Program-made: the position numbers and the translations under genes
Notes under the pieces: model-generated
Seen by the model: the letters and a program-made list of their open reading frames with translations, nothing else
Told to the model about the DNA's origin: nothing
Databases searched by the model: none
Source: Gammaproteobacteria bacterium
GTDB taxonomy: Bacteria; Pseudomonadota; Gammaproteobacteria; UBA9214
Direction: 5' to 3'
DNA length: 8,385 bases
Assembly (NCBI GenBank): GCA_020027635.1
Contig: JAHKKL010000058.1
Location: 1-8,385 of the forward strand
In this document: in pieces, positions 1 to 5,273 of the stretch
How positions within the stretch are numbered: position 1 is the first letter of the stretch
How the letters are laid out: every line of letters begins with the position of its first letter

Positions 1-89
1 TCACGCACGATCCGCAAATTGCGGAACGCATGGACCGGATCATGATACTCAACGACGGTTATATCGCGGAGCAGACAGCTAGCGGTTAA
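1..89 (+). CDS. lolD: C-terminus of an ABC-transporter ATPase, probably lipoprotein-releasing LolD (partial)
   Basis: The gene enters from the left edge; the frame beginning at base 3 encodes 28 residues ending in TAA at 87-89. The peptide opens with THDPQIAERMDRIMILNDG. This has the switch-histidine (H-loop) THD signature of ABC ATPases, followed by the usual 'aerMDRi..L.DG.i' tail. LolD is the cytoplasmic ATPase of LolCDE, which extracts lipoproteins from the inner membrane for delivery to LolA. The assignment to LolD rather than another small MacB/FtsE-type ATPase rests on family resemblance of this tail and on the neighbour comEC, which follows lolCDE in many gammaproteobacteria. Walker A, Walker B and the signature motif lie outside the window, so the ABC ATPase call is firm but the subfamily is not. 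Confidence 0.65.
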   Translation, partial: THDPQIAERMDRIMILNDGYIAEQTASG

Positions 90-96
90 GGGGGAA

Positions 97-113
97 CACC
101 CTCGCCGCGGGTG
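97..113 (+). repeat. Small inverted repeat between lolD and comEC
   Basis: CACCC (97-101) and GGGTG (109-113) are perfect inverted complements around a 7-base GC-rich loop, just after the lolD stop. No T-run follows, so it is not a recognisable intrinsic terminator. It could be a weak RNA hairpin in a lolD-comEC transcript. With only 5 bp it may be chance. Confidence 0.25.
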
Positions 114-150
114 CAGCATGCCGGCGTATCTCAGGAAACTTGCTATGTTC

Positions 151-155
151 AGGGA
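151..155 (+). promoter_or_regulatory. Shine-Dalgarno AGGGA that decides the comEC start
   Basis: AGGGA ends five bases before ATG 161. The alternative in-frame TTG at 140 has only AGGA at 133-136, three bases away, which is too close for normal initiation. The ATG is therefore preferred and gives a 777-residue protein rather than 784. Confidence 0.5.
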
Positions 156-160
156 CGAAC

Positions 161-2494
161 ATGATCAGTGGAACCTGCGCATTTCTTGCGGGTGTTCTGG
201 CGCTTCAGTACCTGCCTGAACTCCCCTCCTGGTATTGCCATACCGGGGTATTCGCCGCATTCCTCGCGATGCGATGGCGCCTTGCCTGGCTGCCCGCCAT
301 CTTCTTCCTTGGTTTTTTCTGGGCGTCATATCATGCGCAGACAACCCTCGATGCCGTTCTGGACGCCCGCCTCGAGGGTCGGACCGTGCTGGTTCAAGGC
401 ACCATTGCGGATCTCCCCGGTAGCCTGCCAAACCAGAGCGTCAGCTTCGTGTTTCACGCGGACCGGCTCGACGAGGGGAACGGTTGGGGGGATTTCGCAA
501 GAAAGCTCCAGATCAGCTGGTACCAGACCCGACAAATACCGGCGCTGGGTGAGCGCTGGCAGCTGGCGGTACGGCTGAAACGGCCCCATGGCCATGCAAA
601 CCCGGGTGGTTTTGATTATGAACGCTGGCTGTTTCAGCAGGGAATTTCGGCAACCGGCTATGTAAGGGACGACAAGCGCAACCAGCAGCTCGGAGTTCGG
701 TCCTGGTCATTCACCGACGGGATGCGCAAAGCCATTGCGGCCTACTTCAACTCCAGGGAACACGCGCCGCCGGGACTGGCCCTGATAAGCGCGCTGACGA
801 TTGGTGACGATAGCGCTATCGATGCTGCGCAGTGGGATGTCCTGCGAGCCACAGGCACCACGCATTTGATGGTTATTTCGGGGTCGCATATCAGTCTCGT
901 GGCCGGACTGGTTTTCTGGTTGATGAGATTTCTCTGGTCGCGTCTTGGCACCTGGACGGAAACCATCCCGGCCGCTCGGGCCGCGGTGGTGATATCGCTG
1001 TTGTCGGCTACTTTTTATGCCTTTCTTGCCGGCCTGGGTATTCCGACCCAGCGGGCGCTGATCATGCTGGCCGTGGCCATGACGGCGCTGTTGGCGGGGC
1101 GGTGGTCCAGACCCGTTCACGTGCTGTGCCTGGCGGTAATCGCAACCCTGGCTATCGACCCTCTGGCGGTGTTGGCCACCGGTTGGTGGCTGTCGTTCTG
1201 GGCCGTGACCCTGATTGTCTGTATCACGTACGGGCGCTACGGGTCCATAGGCTTTTGGCATAAATGGACCCATGTCCATATTGTGCTTGCCGTCGGCATG
1301 CTGCCGGTCTTGCTGGCCATTTTTCAACAGGCATCCATGGTCGCTCCGCTGGCGAACGTCATCGCCGTTCCCTGGGTGAACCTTCTAGTGGTGCCGACAG
1401 CCCTGGTCGGAACGTTGCTGCTTTTCATCAGTACCACGGCAGGCGGTCTGTTGCTGAATCTGGCGGCATGGCTGATGGATACCCTCTGGCCTTGCCTGAC
1501 ATGGCTGGGCAGCCTGGATTTTTCACTCCTGAATCTGCATCAGCCGCTGACATGGACACTGCTGCCGGCGATCGCCGGCATTTTCCTGCTGTTTGCACCA
1601 CACGGCTTCCCCGGCAAATGGCTCGGTCTGGTGATGCTGTTGCCCATGCTTGCGGCAAGACCGCCAGGACCGGCATCTGGTGAGATCTGGGTGACCTTGC
1701 TCGATGTCGGGCAAGGACTGTCGACGGTGGCTCGAACACGGGACCATACCCTGGTCTATGACGCCGGGCCGGCCTACAGTCCAGGCTTCGATACCGGTCG
1801 AACCGTCGTGGTCCCCTATCTGCGCAGTCAGGGGATAGGGAGGATTGATAAACTGATTGTCAGCCACGGTGATAACGACCATATCGGTGGTGTTCCCTCC
1901 GTATTGAAGGAATTACCGGTTACCGATGTGGAAGCCGGCATCCCGGAACTCCTGACGATGCGCAAGGCCCGGCAGTGCCATCGAGGCGAGCATTGGCGGT
2001 GGGACGGGGTCGATTTTACCGTGCTGCACCCGGATGCGCGCAGTTACCGGAAAGGGAACAATGCCTCCTGCGTCATTCGCATCGAGGCTCGTGGAGGACG
2101 GCGTGTCCTGTTGACCGGTGACATCGAGGCGGAATCGGAACGGATTCTCCTGCAGGAATTGCGCGACCGGTTGCCAGTCGATGTGCTGGTTGTTCCTCAT
2201 CATGGCAGTTTGACTTCTTCATCACCGGCCTTTGTCGAGGCCGTTCACCCCGACTATGCTCTGTTTCCCACGGGATATCGTAATCGTTACCGGTTCCCAC
2301 GCGGGCCGGTGGTCGACAGGTACCACAAGGCCGGTTCCGTGTTGCTCGATACCGCTCCGCAGGGTGCGATAACCGTCAGGCTGCGATCAGACGGCACGCA
2401 CCCCGAAGCAGAATCGTTTCGCTGCAGCGATCCGCGTTACTGGCGTACCGTTTCCTGTACCACCAGGAACGGGTATGGCTGCTGCGATAAATAA
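161..2494 (+). CDS. comEC: ComEC/Rec2-family DNA internalisation channel
   Basis: A 777-residue polytopic inner-membrane protein that by family carries single-stranded DNA into the cytoplasm during natural transformation. From ATG 161, residues ~1-60 are hydrophobic and run into a soluble N-terminal (DUF4131-type) domain to ~175. The Competence-domain membrane core spans ~200-480 and contains the hallmark THLMVISGSHISL at 234-246. A metallo-beta-lactamase-like domain occupies ~510-740, with LDVGQG (514-519), the metal-binding HGDNDH (569-574, fitting HxDxDH), LTGDIE (651-656) and VVPHHGS (677-683). The architecture is the full three-domain form with no frameshift. The core motif reads SGSH where many homologues have SGLH. 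Family members in Proteobacteria often have this full length. An ATG (161) with AGGGA is preferred to an upstream TTG (140). The gap to the preceding ATPase gene is 71 bp, compatible with cotranscription. Other competence genes are not in the window, so actual competence is untested. Confidence 0.95.
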   Translation: MISGTCAFLAGVLALQYLPELPSWYCHTGVFAAFLAMRWRLAWLPAIFFLGFFWASYHAQTTLDAVLDARLEGRTVLVQGTIADLPGSLPNQSVSFVFHADRLDEGNGWGDFARKLQISWYQTRQIPALGERWQLAVRLKRPHGHANPGGFDYERWLFQQGISATGYVRDDKRNQQLGVRSWSFTDGMRKAIAAYFNSREHAPPGLALISALTIGDDSAIDAAQWDVLRATGTTHLMVISGSHISLVAGLVFWLMRFLWSRLGTWTETIPAARAAVVISLLSATFYAFLAGLGIPTQRALIMLAVAMTALLAGRWSRPVHVLCLAVIATLAIDPLAVLATGWWLSFWAVTLIVCITYGRYGSIGFWHKWTHVHIVLAVGMLPVLLAIFQQASMVAPLANVIAVPWVNLLVVPTALVGTLLLFISTTAGGLLLNLAAWLMDTLWPCLTWLGSLDFSLLNLHQPLTWTLLPAIAGIFLLFAPHGFPGKWLGLVMLLPMLAARPPGPASGEIWVTLLDVGQGLSTVARTRDHTLVYDAGPAYSPGFDTGRTVVVPYLRSQGIGRIDKLIVSHGDNDHIGGVPSVLKELPVTDVEAGIPELLTMRKARQCHRGEHWRWDGVDFTVLHPDARSYRKGNNASCVIRIEARGGRRVLLTGDIEAESERILLQELRDRLPVDVLVVPHHGSLTSSSPAFVEAVHPDYALFPTGYRNRYRFPRGPVVDRYHKAGSVLLDTAPQGAITVRLRSDGTHPEAESFRCSDPRYWRTVSCTTRNGYGCCDK

Positions 2495-2503
2495 CGTATG
2501 ATC

Positions 2504-2536
2504 CATGCTGCATTGCCGCGTTGGAGTGCAGCAATG
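2504..2536 (+). repeat. Inverted repeat in the comEC-lpxK gap
   Basis: TGCTGCA (2506-2512) and TGCAGCA (2527-2533) are perfect inverted complements around a 14-base loop. CA/TG pairs can extend the stem across one bulged A. There is no downstream T-run, so it is not a standard terminator. The right arm lies exactly between a GGAG (2523-2526) and an ATG (2534), so as RNA it could mask initiation of the small reading frame described next. The rest of the 141-bp gap holds a TATGAT (2497-2502) resembling a -10 box, with no good -35 box upstream. Confidence 0.4.
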
Positions 2537-2629
2537 AAGGTTGCTAACTCGCTGTTGGAGCCGGTGCTAACGTGTTGGTGCGCCAAGGTGTTGAGAAACG
2601 GTAGGGCCTTGCCGCCGGTATCCGCCTGA
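2534..2629 (+). CDS. Possible 31-codon small ORF upstream of lpxK
   Basis: ATG 2534 opens 31 codons ending TGA 2627-2629, seven bases before the lpxK ATG. GGAG (2523-2526) lies seven bases before the ATG, which is good ribosome-binding spacing. The product begins MKVANSLLEPVLTCWCAKVL and has no recognised domain, signal peptide or catalytic motif. Its TGA overlaps the lpxK Shine-Dalgarno (TGAGG, 2627-2631), so if translated it could couple to lpxK in the manner of a leader peptide. Frames of this length arise by chance often; I rate this as a candidate only. Confidence 0.2.
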   Translation: MKVANSLLEPVLTCWCAKVLRNGRALPPVSA

Positions 2630-2635
2630 GGTCAT

Positions 2636-3637
2636 ATGAACCGCCTGGAATATTCCTGGTATCACCGCAGTCCGTGGCTGCTCTTGCTGACACCGGTATC
2701 ACTGGTTTATTGCGGGCTCAGCCGGATACGCCGTGTGCTTTATCAGACAGGGTTGCTGGCCAGACACAAGGTTCCCGTGCCGGTCATTATCGTAGGAAAC
2801 CTCACCGCAGGCGGCACCGGCAAGACGCCGCTGGTGACCTGGCTGGTCGACTTCCTGAGAGCGTCCGGTTACCGGCCGGGGGTGATTGCGCGGGGCTATA
2901 AGGGCAGGGCGCGTCACATGCCGCAGCCAGTGCGTGCTGACAGCGACCCCTTGAACGTAGGCGATGAGGCGGTCCTCCTCGCCGGACGCTGCGGATGTCC
3001 GGTAGTGGTTGCGCCAGATCGCGTTGCGGCGGCACGGGCATTGCTCGAACAGGATGAGTGTGACCTGATGGTCTGTGATGACGGGCTGCAGCATTATGCC
3101 CTCGAGCGTGATATCGAGATCGTGGTTATTGATGGTGACAGGCGTTTCGGTAACGAGTTCTGCCTGCCTGCCGGACCCTTGCGTGAACCGCCGGGGCGGC
3201 TGACCGAAGTCGATCTCGTCGTCGTCAACGGATCGGGCGGGCCTGGTGAGTATCCGATGACGATGCTCGCGGGTAGGGCGATCAGCCTTGATCAGGGGAT
3301 CGGCCCCAGGGAACTGGCCAGTTTCGACCGGGAGTCCGTGCATGCCGTCGCCGGGATCGGCAACCCGGCGCGTTTTTTCTCCCGCCTCAGACAGGCGGGT
3401 ATGCGGCTGGAGGAACACGTCTTTCCCGATCACCATGTCTATGTGGCGGCGGATCTGGATTTCGGTGACGACAGGCCGGTGGTGATGACCGAGAAGGATG
3501 CGGTGAAATGCCGGAATTTCGCCCTCAAGAACAGCTGGTATATCCCTGTTACAATTGAGATGAAGGCGGAATTCGGCGCCCGGGTGCTGGATTTGCTCGC
3601 CAGGGGCGGGAGTGCCGCCGCCGCGGTGGCTTCATGA
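2636..3637 (+). CDS. lpxK: Tetraacyldisaccharide 4'-kinase LpxK
   Basis: A 333-residue enzyme that phosphorylates the 4' position of the tetraacyldisaccharide 1-phosphate precursor using ATP, giving lipid IVA in the Raetz lipid A pathway at the cytoplasmic face of the inner membrane. An N-terminal hydrophobic segment (about residues 13-28) would tether it to the membrane. The P-loop GNLTAGGTGKT is at 54-64, and the Walker-B-like DDGLQH at 148-153 is characteristic of LpxK. PVVMTEKDAVKC near 281-292 is the conserved C-terminal motif. Length matches the family (about 330). The start ATG 2636 has TGAGG (2627-2631) at four bases and aligns with typical LpxK N-termini. Unlike enterics, no msbA precedes it; unlike Pseudomonas, no exbBD does. 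The 141-bp upstream gap may hold its own promoter. Confidence 0.96.
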   Translation: MNRLEYSWYHRSPWLLLLTPVSLVYCGLSRIRRVLYQTGLLARHKVPVPVIIVGNLTAGGTGKTPLVTWLVDFLRASGYRPGVIARGYKGRARHMPQPVRADSDPLNVGDEAVLLAGRCGCPVVVAPDRVAAARALLEQDECDLMVCDDGLQHYALERDIEIVVIDGDRRFGNEFCLPAGPLREPPGRLTEVDLVVVNGSGGPGEYPMTMLAGRAISLDQGIGPRELASFDRESVHAVAGIGNPARFFSRLRQAGMRLEEHVFPDHHVYVAADLDFGDDRPVVMTEKDAVKCRNFALKNSWYIPVTIEMKAEFGARVLDLLARGGSAAAAVAS

Positions 3638-3662
3638 TAGGAACGATGGATGGGAATACCTG

Positions 3663-3842
3663 ATGGATAAAAAATTACTCGAGATCCTGGCCTGCCCGGT
3701 ATGCAAGGGGCCGCTGGTCTACCGCGAGAAGGCGGCGGAGCTGATCTGCAAGGCAGACCGCCTGGCCTATCCGGTAAAGGACGATATTCCGGTCATGCTG
3801 GAGGAAGAAGCGCGCAAGCTGCGCGCGGAGGAAGAAGTCTGA
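3663..3842 (+). CDS. ycaR: Trm112-like small protein YcaR (UPF0434)
   Basis: A 59-residue protein of the Trm112/YbaR family that begins MDKKLLEILACPVCKGPL. The CPVC pair at residues 11-14 is a half zinc-knuckle; the second half, around ICKADRLAYPVKDDIPVML (28-46), carries one further Cys at 29. In eukaryotes and archaea Trm112 activates methyltransferases. The bacterial role is not settled, so no reaction is assigned. The C-terminus is a charged Glu/Arg helix. The start ATG 3663 is chosen by homology and GGGA (3652-3655) seven bases upstream; an upstream in-frame ATG at 3612 would overlap lpxK and add unrelated residues. It lies 25 bp after lpxK, in the conserved lpxK-ycaR-kdsB order, so cotranscription with lpxK is likely. 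Confidence 0.92.
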   Translation: MDKKLLEILACPVCKGPLVYREKAAELICKADRLAYPVKDDIPVMLEEEARKLRAEEEV

Positions 3843-3848
3843 ATTCAT

Positions 3849-3879
3849 ACTGCACGTCCACCGGCGCCGGGGCTGCAGT
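3849..3879 (+). repeat. Hairpin downstream of ycaR
   Basis: ACTGCA (3849-3854) and TGCAGT (3874-3879) are perfect inverted complements. Inside them CC-A-CC (3858-3862) faces GGGG (3869-3872), and the 10-bp palindrome CCGGCGCCGG lies at 3861-3870. The combination can form a compact GC-rich stem-loop seven bases after the ycaR stop. No U-tract follows, so it is more likely an mRNA 3'-end-stabilising or processing structure than an intrinsic terminator. Confidence 0.4.
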
Positions 3880-3916
3880 TGTACAGGTCCGCTTGGCCCG
3901 CTTCAGGCGGCGATGA

Positions 3917-3951
3917 GGGAATTTCCCGGCGGGCTTCCCTGCAGGTATGAT
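3917..3951 (+). promoter_or_regulatory. Possible kdsB promoter with adjoining palindrome
   Basis: TATGAT (3946-3951) matches the sigma70 -10 consensus at five of six positions. TTCCCG (3923-3928) lies 17 bp upstream and matches the -35 consensus at only three positions. The -35 overlaps the palindrome GGGAATTTCCC (3917-3927; 5-bp arms around one T), a layout a regulator could use. The predicted transcript would start near 3958 and have a leader of about 36 bases. The rest of the 151-bp gap shows nothing else apart from the hairpin after ycaR. Confidence 0.3.
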
Positions 3952-3993
3952 CTTTCTCCCGATTAACCGCCCATGGTGATCTTAGAAACGGAT

Positions 3994-4767
3994 ATGTCTA
4001 CGGTGTTCAAGATCGTAATACCCGCGCGCTATGCCTCATCGCGGCTGCCCGGCAAGCCCTTGCGTCTGCTCGCCGGCAGGCCCATGTTGCAGCATGTCTA
4101 TGAACGTGCGCGGGCGAGCGGCGCGCAAGAGGTCGTCATTGCCACGGATGACGAGCGCATCGCGGCGTCGGCGGCCGGTTTTGGCGCCGATGTCTGCATG
4201 ACGTCCACGGCGCATGCCTCGGGTACTGAACGGCTGGCCGAAGTCGTGGCAACGCGCGGATGGAGTGTTGACGCCATAGTTGTCAACCTGCAGGGCGACG
4301 AGCCCTTGATGCCCCCCAGGCTGATCGACCAGGTGGCCGACGATCTCGCCAGCCATCAGATCGCCTCTATCACTACCCTGGCCTATCCCTTGAAGGCATC
4401 CGAGAACGAGACCGACCCGCACATCGTGAAGGTCGTTGTCGATCGTAGCGGCTATGCACTGTATTTCAGTCGAGCCCCCATACCCTGGCATCGCGATCCG
4501 GCGGAAACGGGTGCCGGCATACCGGGCGGAAACCCCATGCTGCACCATATCGGTCTCTATGCCTACCGGGCGCGCTTCCTGCGTGACTACAGCCGGCTGG
4601 AACCTTCCCCGCTGGAGGTCTTCGAGAAGCTCGAGCAGCTGCGCGCCCTCTGGCATGGTCTGAAGATCCACGTCGGGATCGCCGAAGCCGTTCCCGCTCC
4701 CGGGGTGGATACCGAAGCAGACTTGGCGCGGGTCGAACGGGTGCTGTCGGGTGTGGAGTCGTTCTGA
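3994..4767 (+). CDS. kdsB: 3-deoxy-manno-octulosonate cytidylyltransferase KdsB
   Basis: A 257-residue cytoplasmic enzyme that joins Kdo to CTP, making CMP-Kdo and pyrophosphate, the activated sugar used by WaaA to glycosylate lipid IVA. The nucleotide-binding start IPARYASSRLPGKPL is at residues 9-23, TDDERI at 51-56, QGDEP at 100-104 (Mg-binding Asp102), YFSRAPIPW at 157-165, HHIGLYAYR at 184-192 and PGVDTEADL at 236-244 (second metal Asp239). Length matches the family (~250). The start at 3994 is chosen because homologues begin a few residues before the IPARY motif. ATG 3973 is in frame and would add seven residues; neither start has a strong Shine-Dalgarno, and the AACGGA before 3994 is the better of the two. 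Its product and LpxK's meet in the same pathway. Confidence 0.96.
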   Translation: MSTVFKIVIPARYASSRLPGKPLRLLAGRPMLQHVYERARASGAQEVVIATDDERIAASAAGFGADVCMTSTAHASGTERLAEVVATRGWSVDAIVVNLQGDEPLMPPRLIDQVADDLASHQIASITTLAYPLKASENETDPHIVKVVVDRSGYALYFSRAPIPWHRDPAETGAGIPGGNPMLHHIGLYAYRARFLRDYSRLEPSPLEVFEKLEQLRALWHGLKIHVGIAEAVPAPGVDTEADLARVERVLSGVESF

Positions 4768-5243
4768 TGGTCAGGGTCTTGTTTGTCTGCATGGGCAATA
4801 TTTGCCGTTCACCGACAGCGCAGGGCGTGTTCGAGCATCTGGTCGAAGGACAGGGTTTGACGTCACTGATCCAGATCGATTCGGCGGGAACGCATGCCTA
4901 CCATGTCGGGGAACCGCCGGATGTCCGGGCCACGCAAGCGGCCAGAAAGCGCGGTATCGATCTCGCCAGGCAGCGTGCACGCAGGGTCAACGAGTATGAT
5001 TTCCTGGATTTCGACTATGTGCTCGCGATGGATCGCAATAATTATGACGACCTGATGTCGCTTTGCCCCCCTGCCCATCGATCGAAGCTGCACCTGTTCC
5101 TGGAGTTCGCGACCGGACTGGTCGAGGATGAAGTGCCGGATCCTTATTATGGCGGGATAACCGGTTTCGAGCGGGTGCTGGATCTGATCGAGCAGGCGGC
5201 ACAGAGCCTGCTGGCAGAGATCCGCCAGCAGCATCGTCTGTGA
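4767..5243 (+). CDS. Low-molecular-weight protein-tyrosine phosphatase
   Basis: A 158-residue cytoplasmic phosphatase of the LMW-PTP fold. The active-site P-loop is VCMGNICRSP, with nucleophile Cys8 and phosphate-binding Arg14 (CX5R), and the general acid is Asp125 in DPYYGG (125-130). Length is standard. The start ATG shares its A with the kdsB stop (TGATG), and TGGAG at 4754-4758 inside kdsB is its ribosome-binding site at eight bases, so translational coupling is expected. In many bacteria LMW-PTPs oppose BY-kinases (Wzc type) in exopolysaccharide control; no kinase is in the window, so its substrate is unknown. Pseudomonas has a ptp at the same place after kdsB. Pseudomonas murB, which follows there, is absent here. 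Confidence 0.93.
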   Translation: MVRVLFVCMGNICRSPTAQGVFEHLVEGQGLTSLIQIDSAGTHAYHVGEPPDVRATQAARKRGIDLARQRARRVNEYDFLDFDYVLAMDRNNYDDLMSLCPPAHRSKLHLFLEFATGLVEDEVPDPYYGGITGFERVLDLIEQAAQSLLAEIRQQHRL

Positions 5244-5267
5244 ATTCGCATCAGTAAGGACTGGCGG
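5222..5267 (+). repeat. Long-loop inverted repeat spanning the ptp-rne convergence
   Basis: CCGCCAG (5222-5228, in the last ptp codons) and CTGGCGG (5261-5267, in the gap) are perfect inverted complements separated by 32 bases. There is no T-run on either strand, so neither ptp nor rne gets a clear intrinsic terminator here. The 30-bp gap is otherwise featureless. Confidence 0.3.
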
Positions 5268-5273
5268 CCTCTG

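Noticed and set aside
707..1327. A 206-codon frame on the - strand inside comEC
   Set aside because: Opposite the conserved Competence domain, with low-complexity Arg/Gln/His/Gly composition typical of shadow frames and no homologous motif.
2699..3436. A 245-codon frame on the - strand inside lpxK
   Set aside because: Complement of a clearly functional LpxK including its P-loop; composition is that of a shadow frame.
3701..3916. A 71-codon + frame overlapping ycaR
   Set aside because: Out of frame with ycaR, Gly/Arg-rich shadow of it; ycaR has clear homology.
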